DNA of 64,000 nt from Halosimplex pelagicum (GTDB taxonomy: Archaea; Halobacteriota; Halobacteria; Halobacteriales; Haloarculaceae), in assembly GCF_013415905.1 (NCBI RefSeq), contig NZ_CP058909.1, positions 3,720,001 through 3,784,000 on the forward strand, in the 5' to 3' direction. The notes under the pieces were generated by a model, which was given only the letters and a program-made list of their open reading frames with translations, made no database searches and was not told the origin of the DNA. Of the stretch, positions 1-8,860 are shown one piece after another; positions within the stretch are counted from its first letter, which is position 1, and each line of letters opens with the position of its first letter. The translations under genes were made by a program, and so were the position numbers.

Positions 1-77
1 GTCGAGACGGACCCGTCGTCGGCGATCAGCAGCGCTGGCGGGCCGTCGGTCCCCGTCTCGTACCCCACTATCTGCAC
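1..77 (-). CDS. Partial protein, N-terminus only
   Basis: Reading the minus strand from a GTG at 77 gives an open frame to the window edge, beginning MQIVGYETGTDGPPALL. A second in-frame GTG lies three codons later. A TATA-like stretch (ctatatcc) sits about 26 nt before the start, which suits a leaderless haloarchaeal gene. Only about 25 residues are visible, so no family can be assigned. The region from here to the next gene at 245 is a divergent promoter region. Confidence 0.4.
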   Translation of the reverse strand, partial: MQIVGYETGTDGPPALLIADDGSVS

Positions 78-244
78 GCCCGCGGGTTGGCGACCCCCGG
101 ATATAGTCGTGGCGCTCCGGCGGGGACGACCGCGAGCGAGGGTCGCGCCGCGGCGCGGCGGCGGACCGTCGCCGTCGGGGATCTGTCGGCCGGGCGAACG
201 GTGGGTCGGGTTTAACTGTCGGGGCGTCGTCGGTTCGCCGTAGC

Positions 245-706
245 ATGGCCGACCTGCAACTCACCAGTCCGGCGTTCGAGGACGGCGCGGCGATCCCCGA
301 GCGCTACGGCTACACCGAGGACAACGTCAACCCGCCCTTCGAGATCTCGGGCGCGCCCGCCAGCACGGAATCGTTCCTGATCGTCGTCGACGACCCCGAC
401 GCGCGCGAGCCCGCTGGGAAGATCTGGGACCACTGGGTCGTCTGGAACATCGACGCCGACACCGAGTCGATCCCCGAGGACTGGGACCTCGAGAGCGCGG
501 GAGCCGTCGCCGGCGAGAACGACTACGGCGAGACCGGCTGGGGCGGCCCGAACCCGCCGGACCGCGAGCACACCTACCGGTTCCTCCTCTACGCGCTCGA
601 CGACCGGCTCGACCTCCGGCGGGACGCCACGAAAGACGACGCCTACGACGCCGCCGAGGGCTGCGTCGTCGGCAAGGCACAGCTCGAAGGCACGTACGCG
701 CCCTGA
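245..706 (+). CDS. YbhB/YbcL (PEBP-like) family protein
   Basis: This 153-residue protein belongs to the phosphatidylethanolamine-binding/Raf-kinase-inhibitor-like family. It shows the family core VDDPDAREP followed by KIWDHWVVWNI, the ligand pocket Asp/His region, and later GWGGPNPPDREHTYRF. There is no signal peptide, so it should be cytosolic. The length equals the usual microbial YbhB length. A TATA-like tttaact box lies about 30 nt upstream of the ATG, suggesting a leaderless single-gene transcript. The physiological ligand in archaea is unknown, so the call is at family level only. Confidence 0.9.
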   Translation: MADLQLTSPAFEDGAAIPERYGYTEDNVNPPFEISGAPASTESFLIVVDDPDAREPAGKIWDHWVVWNIDADTESIPEDWDLESAGAVAGENDYGETGWGGPNPPDREHTYRFLLYALDDRLDLRRDATKDDAYDAAEGCVVGKAQLEGTYAP

Positions 707-739
707 ATCGGGGACCTCGGACGATTCTGCGACCGCCGG

Positions 740-1663
740 TCAGCCGTCGAGCAGCGCGCGGGTGGCGCGTCGGACGGCGTCGTCGCTGGAGCCGTCGGGC
801 TCCCACCCGAGCGCCGAGAGCTTCTCGATGGAGAGGCGCATCCGCGGCACGTCGCCGACCCAGCCGCGGTCGCCGCCGGTGTACTCGTAGTCGGGGTCGA
901 GCCCCATCTCGTCGCTGACGATGTCGGCGATGGTCGTCACGGAGGTAGTCGTTCGGGTGCCCAGATTGTAGACGTTGAAGTCACCGTCGGCGTGTTCGAC
1001 GACGTGACACATCGCGTCGACGCAGTCGTCGACGTGCATGTACGATTTCTCCTGACGACCGTCGCCGAGGATGGTGAGTGACTCCGGGTCCTCCTCCAGT
1101 TTGTCGATGAAGTCGGGGATCACCGCACCCAGTTGCAGGCGCGGCCCGACGATGTTGGCGAAGCGGTACACCCACGCGGTGAAGTCGTGGCTGTGGGCGT
1201 ACACCGACAGCAGGCTCTCCTCGCCGAGTTTGCTCGCGCCGTAGATGCTGATGGGTTCCAGCGGCGCGTAGTCCTCGGGAGTCGGTCGCGGGGCTTCGCC
1301 GTAGACGGTCGACGAGGAGGTGAAGGCGATCTTGTCGACGCCGACCTCGTCCATGCGGTCGAGGACGGTCTCGGTGAGTTCGTTGTTGAAGCGGTACTGC
1401 TCGATGTCGTCGGCGGCGGCGTTCTTGTTCGCGGCGAAGTGGAAGACGCCGTCCACGTCCTCGGTGATCGCTTCGGCGGCCACCTCGGGGTCGGTCAAAT
1501 CGCCCTCGACGACCTCGACGCCGTCGGGCAGCCAGTCGCGCTCGCCGTTCGAGAAGTCGTCGACCGCGACGACCTCGTTGTCGGCGACGAGTCGCTCACA
1601 GAGGTGCGACCCCACGAAGCCCGCCCCGCCCGTCACGACCAACCGCTTCCCGGAGAGTTCCAT
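740..1663 (-). CDS. NAD-dependent epimerase/dehydratase (UDP-glucose 4-epimerase type)
   Basis: This is a 307-residue extended short-chain dehydrogenase. The N-terminus carries the NAD-binding GGAGFVGSH motif (residues 12-20); the catalytic Ser cluster is at 116-118 and the YxxxK pair is Tyr141/Lys145 (IYGASK). I start at the ATG giving MELSGKRLVVTGG; the longer open frame upstream has no Rossmann sequence and runs antisense to the next gene. The family interconverts nucleotide sugars for surface glycans and glycoprotein synthesis, but the substrate cannot be read from sequence. It is divergently transcribed from the DsbA-like gene. Confidence 0.88.
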   Translation of the reverse strand: MELSGKRLVVTGGAGFVGSHLCERLVADNEVVAVDDFSNGERDWLPDGVEVVEGDLTDPEVAAEAITEDVDGVFHFAANKNAAADDIEQYRFNNELTETVLDRMDEVGVDKIAFTSSSTVYGEAPRPTPEDYAPLEPISIYGASKLGEESLLSVYAHSHDFTAWVYRFANIVGPRLQLGAVIPDFIDKLEEDPESLTILGDGRQEKSYMHVDDCVDAMCHVVEHADGDFNVYNLGTRTTTSVTTIADIVSDEMGLDPDYEYTGGDRGWVGDVPRMRLSIEKLSALGWEPDGSSDDAVRRATRALLDG

Positions 1664-1786
1664 GGGCGGACCTCGTCCAGCGGCGACATGTGTGTTGCGG
1701 AAGCCCGGAGGGACGGCCGGTCGTGACCGGGCCCGACCGAACGTGTCACCGACAACGGTAAATCGGGCAGGGGACACAGACGACGT

Positions 1787-2458
1787 ATGAACGACGACGG
1801 AACACGGGGGTCGAGCCGGCGCGCGTTTCTCGCGGGGGCGGGCGCGGTCGCCGGGACCGCGCTCGCGGGCTGTGGCGGACTCGTCTCCAGACCGGGGAGC
1901 GGGGGCACGCCGACGGCCCGGGACGTGACGCTCGCGGCGCCGTACAAGGGACCGGAGGACGCGCCGGTGACGGTCGGCGTCTACAAGGACTTCGCCTGTC
2001 CGGCCTGTCGGGATTTCAACCGCGTCGTCGCGCCGCGGATCGAGAGCGAGTACGTCGACTCGGAGGTCGTCCGCTACGAACACTACGACTTCCCGCTGGA
2101 CAACCACGCGCCGGCGTCCTACACCGCCGCCAACGCCGCGCGGGCCGTCCAGCACGACGCGGACGACGCGGCCTTCTTCTCGTTCGCCGACGCGCTGTTC
2201 GACAACCAGAGCGACCTGGGGCCGTCGACGTACGCGACGCTGGCGAACGACCTGGACGCGACCGTCGACGGCGACCGCGTGCGCTCGGCCGCCGAGGGGC
2301 GAACGTACCGGGAGGTCGTGAGCGCGGACAAGCAGATGGGTATCGACGCGGGCGTCCGCGCCACGCCCACCGTCGTCGTCGACGGGTCGATCGTCGAGCA
2401 GCGGAGCTGGGAGGGGATCCGCTCGGCGATCGAGGCCGCCCGGCCTGAGAGCGGCTGA
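1787..2458 (+). CDS. DsbA-family thioredoxin-fold lipoprotein
   Basis: This is a 223-residue thiol-disulfide oxidoreductase-like protein. The N-terminus has a twin-arginine signal (SRRAFLAG) and a lipobox ending at Cys29 (ALAGC), so it is probably exported by Tat and lipid-anchored outside the membrane. A CPAC redox motif is at residues 71-74 in a FACPACRDF context, and a cis-Pro loop (ATPTVVVDG) lies near the C-terminus. This is the layout of the BdbD/DsbA type. It probably forms or isomerises disulfides in secreted proteins; partner proteins are not evident nearby. Confidence 0.88.
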   Translation: MNDDGTRGSSRRAFLAGAGAVAGTALAGCGGLVSRPGSGGTPTARDVTLAAPYKGPEDAPVTVGVYKDFACPACRDFNRVVAPRIESEYVDSEVVRYEHYDFPLDNHAPASYTAANAARAVQHDADDAAFFSFADALFDNQSDLGPSTYATLANDLDATVDGDRVRSAAEGRTYREVVSADKQMGIDAGVRATPTVVVDGSIVEQRSWEGIRSAIEAARPESG

Positions 2459-2544
2459 TGGAGCGGTCGCGCCGCCTTCGCGGGCGATCCCGGCCGATCG
2501 CTCGGTCGGAAGGCTCCTAAACGGGGGTTCCGTAGCCGTCGCGC

Positions 2545-3126
2545 ATGAACGACGAACCCGAGGTCGCGGTGTTGCGGCTGGGCCACCGGCCGGGCCGCGA
2601 CGACCGGATGACGACTCACGTCGGACTCACGGCGCGGGCGCTGGGCGCCGACCGCGTCGTCTTCGGCCCGAAGGCGTCGGGATCGGCCGACACCGTCCGA
2701 GACATCACCGACCGCTTCGGCGGCCCCTTCGAGGTGGAGGTCACCGACGCGCCGAAGGCCACCATCTCCGACTGGGTGGGGCCGGTCGTCCACCTCACGA
2801 TGTACGGCCTGCCGATCCAGGACGTGCAGGGCGACCTGCGCGCGTCGCTCGACGCGGGCGACCCTATCCTGTTCGTCGTCGGCGCCGAGAAGGTTGACTT
2901 CGACGTGTACGAGCGCGCCGACTACAACGTCGCCGTGACGAACCAGCCCCACTCGGAGGTGGCGTCGCTGGCGGTGACGCTCGACCGGCTGTTCGACGGG
3001 GCCGAACTCGACCGCGAGTGGGAAGACGCCGACCGCGAGGTGATCCCGAAGGAGACTGGCAAGCGCGTCGTCGAGCCCGGCGAGTCCGACGAGGGCGGGT
3101 CCGGATCGGCCGACCGAGCGGAGTGA
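2545..3126 (+). CDS. tRNA (cytidine(56)-2'-O)-methyltransferase, aTrm56
   Basis: The 193-residue protein matches the archaeal SPOUT-class aTrm56 family, which methylates the ribose of C56 in the T-loop of tRNA using S-adenosylmethionine. Recognisable parts are VLRLGHRPGRDDR at the start, HVGLTARALGAD, VVHLTMYGLP and the knot region LFVVGAEKVDFDVY followed by NVAVTNQPHSEVASLA. The last 30 residues are a charged tail. It precedes TFE, a gene order I recall from other haloarchaea. A TATA-like aggctcctaaacg box lies just upstream. Confidence 0.92.
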   Translation: MNDEPEVAVLRLGHRPGRDDRMTTHVGLTARALGADRVVFGPKASGSADTVRDITDRFGGPFEVEVTDAPKATISDWVGPVVHLTMYGLPIQDVQGDLRASLDAGDPILFVVGAEKVDFDVYERADYNVAVTNQPHSEVASLAVTLDRLFDGAELDREWEDADREVIPKETGKRVVEPGESDEGGSGSADRAE

Positions 3127-3190
3127 GCGCGCCCCGGCGAGCGGATCCGCGTCGAGACGACCGAACGCACCGGTTCCATCCATCCGGTGC

Positions 3191-3197
3191 TTTTAAA
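3191..3197 (+). promoter_or_regulatory. TATA box of tfe
   Basis: The sequence ttttaaa is centred about 29 nt before the TFE start codon, the spacing of a leaderless haloarchaeal promoter. It decides the start: the upstream in-frame Met would lie before the transcription start. Confidence 0.6.
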
Positions 3198-3222
3198 CGC
3201 CTCACGGACTGAGACGGACGTA

Positions 3223-3750
3223 ATGGCTTTTGACGAACTTCTGGAGGACCCCGTTATACAGAAGTACCTGCACGAGCTGGTCGGCCCGAAAGGGATGCCG
3301 GTGGCGGCGGCGCCGCCGGACGGCGAGGTGACCGACGAGGAGCTCGCCGAGGAGCTCGGGCTCGAACTCAACGACGTGCGCCGCGCGCTGTTCATCCTCT
3401 ACGAGAACGACCTGGCGAGCTACCGCCGGCTGCGCGACGAGGATTCGGGGTGGCTCACCTACCTGTGGACCTTCGAGTACGAGAAGATCCCCGAGCAGCT
3501 CCAGTCGGAGATGCACCGCCTGCTCGACGCGCTGGAGGAGCGGGAGGACTACGAGAAGGACAACGAGTTCTACCTCTGTGAGCACTGCGGCATCCGCTTC
3601 GAGTTCGGCGAGGCCATGGAGTTCGGCTTCGAGTGCCCCGACTGCGGCAACGCCGTCGAGGCAATGGAGAACACCCGGCTCGTCGACGCCATGGAGACCC
3701 GGATCGCAAAACTGCGCGACGAACTGAACGTCGAGCACAGCGAGGCCTGA
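3223..3750 (+). CDS. tfe: Transcription initiation factor E (TFE alpha)
   Basis: This 175-residue protein is archaeal TFE, which helps open promoter DNA and stabilises the RNA polymerase pre-initiation complex. The winged-helix domain covers about residues 5-85 (FDELLEDPVIQKYLHELVG, then LEEL/ELNDVRRALF). A coiled linker follows. The zinc ribbon has Cys119/Cys122 (CEHC) and Cys138/Cys141 (CPDC). The start is set by the TATA box. Its stop overlaps the next start by one base, so the DUF2110 gene is probably co-transcribed and translationally coupled. Confidence 0.96.
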   Translation: MAFDELLEDPVIQKYLHELVGPKGMPVAAAPPDGEVTDEELAEELGLELNDVRRALFILYENDLASYRRLRDEDSGWLTYLWTFEYEKIPEQLQSEMHRLLDALEEREDYEKDNEFYLCEHCGIRFEFGEAMEFGFECPDCGNAVEAMENTRLVDAMETRIAKLRDELNVEHSEA

Positions 3751-4430
3751 TGGTCGTACTCGCAACCAAGCTCTACGTCGAGGGCGACGCCCGCTCGCGG
3801 GCGACCGACTCGCTGCGCTCGCAGGTGAACAACGTCGTCGGCGACCTGGACGTGTCCGTCGACCTCGAGATCCGCGACGACGAGTTCCCCGAGGTCACCC
3901 TCGACGGCGAGGACGCGACGGTCGCGGCCAACGCCCTCGCCGAGGAGTGGGGCGAGATCGTCCCCGCGCTCGAACCCGGCGAGACGCACGTCGGGATGCT
4001 CGAATCGTGGGACGACGAGGGGTTCGTCCTCGACGCGGGCTACGGCACTCGGGTGCGGATCCCGACCGACGAGATCGGTCTGGGCCAGGGGACGCCCGAG
4101 CAGATCCGGACGCGGTTCGGCCTCGTCCAGCACCTGCCGATGCGGTTCGTCGCGGGCGAGGAAGACGAGCCGGCGCGGCTGGCCGACGCCGAGCGCGACC
4201 GCCTCTACGAGTGGACGCGCGGCGCCGGTCGCGTCAACGTCAACTCGGCGACGCGGGCGGAGGCGCGGGCGACGGTCAACCGCGCGGGCCACGCCCAGGA
4301 CATCGTGACCGTCGAGCGGCTCGGGCTGCTCGAACAGAGCATCGTCTGCCGGGAGGACACCGACCCGCCGGGGCTGCTGGCGAGCATCGGCCAGTACATG
4401 CCGGCGGAGCTGCTCTGCGTCGTGCCATGA
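3750..4430 (+). CDS. DUF2110 family protein
   Basis: This 226-residue protein matches the archaeal DUF2110 family found next to tfe (start VVLATKLYVEGDARSRA). It has a region resembling a nucleic-acid-binding beta-barrel (DEGFVLDAGYGTRVRIPTDE) and a helix-hairpin-helix-like part in the second half (GRVNVNSATRAEARATVNRA). Function is unknown; the conserved location suggests a role in transcription or RNA metabolism, which is inference. It overlaps tfe by 1 nt and the following lipoprotein gene by 4 nt (ATGA). Confidence 0.85.
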   Translation: MVVLATKLYVEGDARSRATDSLRSQVNNVVGDLDVSVDLEIRDDEFPEVTLDGEDATVAANALAEEWGEIVPALEPGETHVGMLESWDDEGFVLDAGYGTRVRIPTDEIGLGQGTPEQIRTRFGLVQHLPMRFVAGEEDEPARLADAERDRLYEWTRGAGRVNVNSATRAEARATVNRAGHAQDIVTVERLGLLEQSIVCREDTDPPGLLASIGQYMPAELLCVVP

Positions 4431-5221
4431 GGCGGCGACTGGTCCTCGCGCTCGGTCTGTTGGCGGTGCTCGTCGCGCTGGCCGGCTGCGCGTCCCCGTT
4501 CGGCGGCGGCGGGCCCGACGACGCGCGGCTCAACCAGAACGCGACCTACGAGTGGGACACCAACGCGACGACGACCTACGACGTGGCTCGCGGGAACTTC
4601 ACCGGGGTCATCGGCGTCGAGAACCAGTCGTACGTCCAGCTCTACCAGCGGAGCGAACTCGGCACCGACGAGCCGCTGGACGTGGCCTCGCTACGCTTCC
4701 GCTACCCCGACAACGGGACGGTCGTCGCGCCGGCCAACCGGTCGAACTTCTACGTCAACGCGACGAACTCGCGGTTGAACGTGACGCTCCCGGCGGCCGG
4801 CGGGCAGGTGGCGTTCACGGCGAACCGGCCCAACGCCAAGCGGTTCGCGATCCCGATGTACCTCGACTCGGCGCACTCGGTCGAGGTCGTCCTCCCGCCG
4901 CAGGCCCGCGTCGGCGTGCCGCTGCTCTCGAAGGTTTCGCCGGGCGGGTCGACCTCGCGGGTCCTGGAGGGCTCCGACCGGATGCTCGTCCGCTGGCAGT
5001 CGGCCGACCGCGGTCCCATCGTGACCCGGTACTACCTCGCCCGGGACCTGCTGCTGTTCGGCGGTATCGGCGGCATCCTGGCGCTGGTCGGCGTCGGCGG
5101 CGCGCTCTACTACCTCCGACAGATACGCGTGCTCGAACGCCGCCGCGAGGAGATCGGGCTCGACGTGGAGACCGAAACCGACGAGTTCGACGACGACGAC
5201 CCGCCGCCCGGGATGCGGTAG
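4427..5221 (+). CDS. DUF5803-like membrane-anchored lipoprotein
   Basis: This is a 264-residue exported protein. The N-terminus has a hydrophobic signal with a lipobox (LVALAGC, Cys at about residue 24). The extracellular part is rich in N-x-S/T sites and predicted beta strands. A single transmembrane helix near residues 207-230 (LLLFGGIGGILALVGVGG) precedes a charged cytoplasmic tail (VLERRREEIGLDVETETDEFDDDD). It thus has both an N-terminal lipid anchor and a C-terminal membrane span. The start overlaps the DUF2110 stop as ATGA. It resembles the haloarchaeal DUF5803 family; the role is unknown. Confidence 0.8.
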   Translation: MRRRLVLALGLLAVLVALAGCASPFGGGGPDDARLNQNATYEWDTNATTTYDVARGNFTGVIGVENQSYVQLYQRSELGTDEPLDVASLRFRYPDNGTVVAPANRSNFYVNATNSRLNVTLPAAGGQVAFTANRPNAKRFAIPMYLDSAHSVEVVLPPQARVGVPLLSKVSPGGSTSRVLEGSDRMLVRWQSADRGPIVTRYYLARDLLLFGGIGGILALVGVGGALYYLRQIRVLERRREEIGLDVETETDEFDDDDPPPGMR

Positions 5222-5318
5222 TCGCGACCGCGGGGCGTCGGGGCGGGTCGCCCGCGCGCCCGGGATCGTTCTGACCCGAAGCAGGCGACCTTTTACGGGT
5301 CGGGCGCCAACGGCGGGT

Positions 5319-6026
5319 ATGCGCGTGGCTATCGTCACGGTCGGCGACGAGTTGCTCGCCGGCGACACCGTGAACACGAACGCCGCCTGGCTGGGGGAGC
5401 GACTGACGGAGCGGGGCGTCGACGTGGAGCGCGTCGTCACGCTCCCGGACCGGGTCGCCGACATCGCCCGCGTCGTCAACGAGTACCGCGCCGAGTACGA
5501 CGCCGTCCTCGTCACCGGCGGGCTCGGGCCGACGCACGACGACCTGACGATGGACGGCGTCGCCGCCGCCTTCGGCCGCGAGGTCGTCGAGAGCCAAGAG
5601 GCGCTCGACTGGCTCGCCGAGGAGGGCGGCTACGCGGCCGACGACCTGGCCGAGGGCACGGCGGACATCCCGCGGGGCGCTCGCCTGCTGAAGAACCCCG
5701 AGGGCGTCGCGCCCGGCTGCGTCATCGGGAGCGTCTACGTCCTGCCGGGCGTTCCGGCGGAGATGGAGGCGATGTTCGAGACGGTCGCCGACGAGTTCGC
5801 CGGCGAGATCGAACACGTCGCCTCGGTGGTCGCCGACGAGCCCGAGAGCGCGCTGCTGGACCGGATCGACGGGCTCCGCGACCGCTTCGACGTGACCGTC
5901 GGGAGCTACCCCGGCGACTCGGTGCGGGTGAAGATCCAGGGCGGCGACGAGGAGGCCGAGGCGGCCGCCGCGTGGCTGCGCGAGCGGGTGGAGTTGGTCG
6001 ATATCGAAGAGGAAAGCGGCGAGTAA
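5319..6026 (+). CDS. CinA-like molybdopterin-binding (MoaB/Mog fold) protein
   Basis: This 235-residue protein covers only the MoCF-biosynthesis domain of CinA. It starts MRVAIVTVGDELLAGDTVNTN and carries the signature TGGLGPTHDDLT near residues 68-79 and PGVPAEMEAMFE near 145. The C-terminal nicotinamide-nucleotide amidase domain of bacterial CinA is absent, as is usual in archaea. In this family the domain acts on ADP-ribose or related nucleotides; molybdopterin binding is historical naming. A TATA-like ttttacg box lies about 27 nt upstream. Confidence 0.85.
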   Translation: MRVAIVTVGDELLAGDTVNTNAAWLGERLTERGVDVERVVTLPDRVADIARVVNEYRAEYDAVLVTGGLGPTHDDLTMDGVAAAFGREVVESQEALDWLAEEGGYAADDLAEGTADIPRGARLLKNPEGVAPGCVIGSVYVLPGVPAEMEAMFETVADEFAGEIEHVASVVADEPESALLDRIDGLRDRFDVTVGSYPGDSVRVKIQGGDEEAEAAAAWLRERVELVDIEEESGE

Positions 6027-6033
6027 CGCGGCG

Positions 6034-6159
6034 CTACCGGTAGAGGACCTTCCACCACAGCGCGGTCAACAGCAGCCCGCCCAGTAGCAACACGAACCCC
6101 GCGACGTTGATGAGCCCGCCCTGCACGGCCTCGGCGCTCTCCTGCAGCGGCATGTACAT
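6034..6159 (-). CDS. Small single-span membrane protein
   Basis: This 41-residue ORF (MYMPLQESAEAVQGG...) ends in one strong transmembrane helix (VAGFVLLLGGLLLTALWW) and a short basic tail. It has two possible starts two codons apart. It fills the gap between the CinA-like gene and the divergent NAD-kinase-like gene, with its stop 8 nt from the convergent CinA stop. The hydrophobic pattern and tight fit support a real gene, but no function can be given. Confidence 0.6.
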   Translation of the reverse strand: MYMPLQESAEAVQGGLINVAGFVLLLGGLLLTALWWKVLYR

Positions 6160-6309
6160 ATCCGAGCGTTTCGCGTGACGCGATGTAAAACCGCCCGGTT
6201 TCCGCCGCGCTCGCGCCGGTCCCGGCGGCGTCCCGTGGCGTTCGCTCGGCGCCGGGCCGCCGGCCCGGGAGTCGGGCGGCTTTTGCCCGGTCGCGCCGAA
6301 CCACCGGTG

Positions 6310-7437
6310 ATGCGACGGATCGGCGTGGTCGTCAACCCGATCGCCGGCATGGGCGGGCGAGTCGGGCTGAAGGGCACCGACGGGAAAGTCGAGGAGGCCC
6401 GCGAACGCGGGGCGGAGCCGCGGGCGCCCGAACGGGCTCGTGCGGCGCTGGACGCGCTCGCCGAGACCGACGCGAGCGTCGAGATCCTCGCGTTCGAGGG
6501 GGTTATGGGCGCCGACGCGGCCCGCGCGGCGGGCTTCGATCCGGTCGTCGTCGGGGGGCCCGAGTCGCGGGGCGACGCGAGCGGGGAGATCGAGACCACG
6601 GCCGAGGACACCCGCGCGGCGGTCCGGGCGTTCGCCGACCGCGACGCGGACCTGATACTGTTCGCCGGTGGGGACGGGACGGCCGTCGACGTGGCGGAGA
6701 CGCTGGCCGACCTCGACAGCGAGATCCCGATCCTGGGGGTGCCCGCGGGCGTGAAGATCTACTCGTCGGTGTTCGCGGTGCGACCCCGGGAAGCGGGGAT
6801 CGTCGCCGCGTCGTTCGACGACGTGGAGACGGGCGAAGTCAACGACGTGGACGAGGACGCCTACCGCGCCCAGGAGGTGTCGACCGAGCTGCGGGCCATC
6901 GCGAAGACACCGGTCGCCGAGCAGCGCCAGGCGAGCAAACAGAGCGGCGGCGGTTCCGTCGCGACGCTCGCCGAGGGGGTCGCCGAGGAGGTCGAACCCG
7001 GCGTGACGTACGTCCTCGGCCCCGGCGGGACCGTCGGCGCGATCAAGGCCGAACTCGGCTTCGAGGGGACGCCGCTGGGCGTCGACGTGTGGCGGGCGGA
7101 CGCCGACGGCGGGGCCGACAGCGGTGGACCACCGTCGGGCGAGGTGGTCGTCCGCGACGGCGGCGCCGCCGAGATCGAGGCGGCGCTGGGGGAGCGAAAC
7201 GTGGTCGTCGTCTCGCCGATCGGCGGCCAGGGGTTCGTCTTCGGACGGGGCAACCAGCAGATCTCCCCCGCGGTGATCCGCCCCTCGACGGTCGAGATCG
7301 TCGCGACCCGCGCGAAACTCGACGGGCTGGACGCCCTCCGCGTAGATACTGGCGACCCCGACCTCGACGCCTCGCTGCGCGGCTGGCACCGCGTCAGGGT
7401 CGGCCGCTACGAGCGCCGTCTCGTCGATATCCAGTGA
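6310..7437 (+). CDS. ATP-NAD kinase-like protein (COG3199 type)
   Basis: The 375-residue protein starts MRRIGVVVNPIAGMGGRVGLKG, typical of the AcoX/ATP-NAD kinase group, and has the GGDGT phosphate-binding motif at residues 120-124 plus VPAGVKIYSSVFA. Known relatives phosphorylate NAD using ATP. It is longer than canonical NAD kinase because of an acidic insertion near residues 25-45 and 80-100. The C-terminal part carries GGQGFVFGRGNQQISP, a feature of this subfamily. It is cytosolic. Exact substrate specificity is not shown by sequence. Confidence 0.82.
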   Translation: MRRIGVVVNPIAGMGGRVGLKGTDGKVEEARERGAEPRAPERARAALDALAETDASVEILAFEGVMGADAARAAGFDPVVVGGPESRGDASGEIETTAEDTRAAVRAFADRDADLILFAGGDGTAVDVAETLADLDSEIPILGVPAGVKIYSSVFAVRPREAGIVAASFDDVETGEVNDVDEDAYRAQEVSTELRAIAKTPVAEQRQASKQSGGGSVATLAEGVAEEVEPGVTYVLGPGGTVGAIKAELGFEGTPLGVDVWRADADGGADSGGPPSGEVVVRDGGAAEIEAALGERNVVVVSPIGGQGFVFGRGNQQISPAVIRPSTVEIVATRAKLDGLDALRVDTGDPDLDASLRGWHRVRVGRYERRLVDIQ

Positions 7438-7621
7438 CTGGTCCCGACTCGCCGCCCGTTCTCCGCGGTCGATACTCCCGCCCCCGCTGTCGGCACTCCC
7501 CGTCCCCGCCGTCAGCACCCCCGTTCTCCGCCGTCGGCATACCCCTGCTGACCCTAGTATGGGAACCGTTCAGAACCGCCGTACCGATTTCCGGACGATC
7601 GTCCACCATATGTAATAGTAT

Positions 7622-7660
7622 TCGACGGCATATTATACCGTGTATGGATACGTTTAAGGT
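7622..7660 (+). promoter_or_regulatory. Promoter region of the PhoU-type gene
   Basis: An AT-rich stretch in otherwise GC-rich DNA contains tattataccg and tttaagg; the latter lies about 26 nt before the ATG and fits a TATA box for a leaderless transcript. The upstream half (atatgtaatagtatt, tattatacc) could hold regulator sites, but no clear repeat defines an operator. Confidence 0.45.
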
Positions 7661-7681
7661 CAATAGCGGATAAGAAAGGGT

Positions 7682-8734
7682 ATGGAAACGCGGAAAGTCC
7701 AGCGGTTGGGTCCGTCGACGCTGGCGATGACCCTCCCTGCGAAGTGGGCCAAGGAGCACAACGTCGAGAAGGGCGACGAGGTATCGCTGCGGATGGGCGG
7801 CAAGGGGACGCTGACGGTGATGCCCGAGTCCGTTCAGGGCGAGGACTCCGAGGCGGTCATCCACGCCGAAGACCTCAACGCGGACGCCCTCGAACGGGCG
7901 ATCCTCTCGCAGTACGTCCTCGGTCGGCGCATCATCCACGTCGACGCCGGCGAGAGCGGCACTCTCGAGAGCGCGCACATCAACGCCGTCTACAACGCCG
8001 AGACCCAGCTCATGGGGCTTGGCGTCGTCGAGGAGACGCCCGAGCGTATCGCCATCCGCTGCTCGGTCGACCCGGAGGACTTCACCCTCGACAACCTCCT
8101 CGAACGGCTCGAGAGCACGGGCTCGACCATGCGGAACGAGGCCATCAAGGCGCTCGCTCACGGCAACCCCGACCTCGCCCAGCGCGCCCTCAACCGGGAA
8201 CGGCAGGCCAACAAGATCTTCGTCCTCCTGCTACGACTGATCTTCACCTCCTACCAGAACCCGAACCTGGCCCGAGCGGTGGGGCTCAACGACGGCTTCC
8301 CGCTCATCGGCTACCGGTCGATCGCGAAGAACCTCGAACTGACCGCGGACAACGCCGAGGACATCGCGGAGATCGCCCTGGAGACGGAAGGCCACTCGCT
8401 GAACGTCGACTCCTCGACGATGCGCCGCATCCGGGAGTTCACCGACCAGGTCAACGAGATCACCGAGCTCGCCGTCGAGGCGGCCGTCGAACGGGACTAC
8501 GACATCGCCATCGAGGTCCGCGAGATGTTCGCCGAGATCGGCGACCGCGAGGCGGAGATCCTCGACGACCTCGACGAGATGTCCAACGACGACGTGCTGC
8601 GGGTGCGCGAGGTGCTTGTGAGCCTCCAGCAGACCGCCCAGTACGCCGTCCGGAACGCCGAGATCGCGACGAACCTCGCCCTCAGCGAGGAGTCCGAACA
8701 CACGACCATCCAGTCCGACTCCACCGAGGAGTGA
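7682..8734 (+). CDS. PhoU domain protein with N-terminal AbrB/SpoVT-like domain
   Basis: This 350-residue protein has an N-terminal swapped-hairpin AbrB-type DNA-binding domain (METRKVQRLGPSTLAMTLPAKW, residues 1-50) joined to two helical PhoU-like repeats (about residues 120-340). This architecture is the common haloarchaeal phosphate-uptake regulator. No pst transporter genes are nearby, so a direct role in phosphate control is family knowledge rather than context. It may act as a DNA-binding regulator that senses phosphate status through the PhoU part. Confidence 0.88.
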   Translation: METRKVQRLGPSTLAMTLPAKWAKEHNVEKGDEVSLRMGGKGTLTVMPESVQGEDSEAVIHAEDLNADALERAILSQYVLGRRIIHVDAGESGTLESAHINAVYNAETQLMGLGVVEETPERIAIRCSVDPEDFTLDNLLERLESTGSTMRNEAIKALAHGNPDLAQRALNRERQANKIFVLLLRLIFTSYQNPNLARAVGLNDGFPLIGYRSIAKNLELTADNAEDIAEIALETEGHSLNVDSSTMRRIREFTDQVNEITELAVEAAVERDYDIAIEVREMFAEIGDREAEILDDLDEMSNDDVLRVREVLVSLQQTAQYAVRNAEIATNLALSEESEHTTIQSDSTEE

Positions 8735-8860
8735 GCCGCCCGCGGCGGCCGCTTCGGGAGCCGTCTCGGCTCCGCCGCGCCCCGCGGGTTCCGGCTCGGT
8801 CGGGCCGGCCGTTGCTCGGACCTCGAATGAATTAAGTGGTGAGTGACGGAACGGAAGGGT

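Noticed and set aside
740..2155. 471-residue version of the epimerase
   Set aside because: The N-terminal 164 residues run antisense to the DsbA-like gene and are not Rossmann sequence; the family start is the MELSGKRLVVTGG Met.
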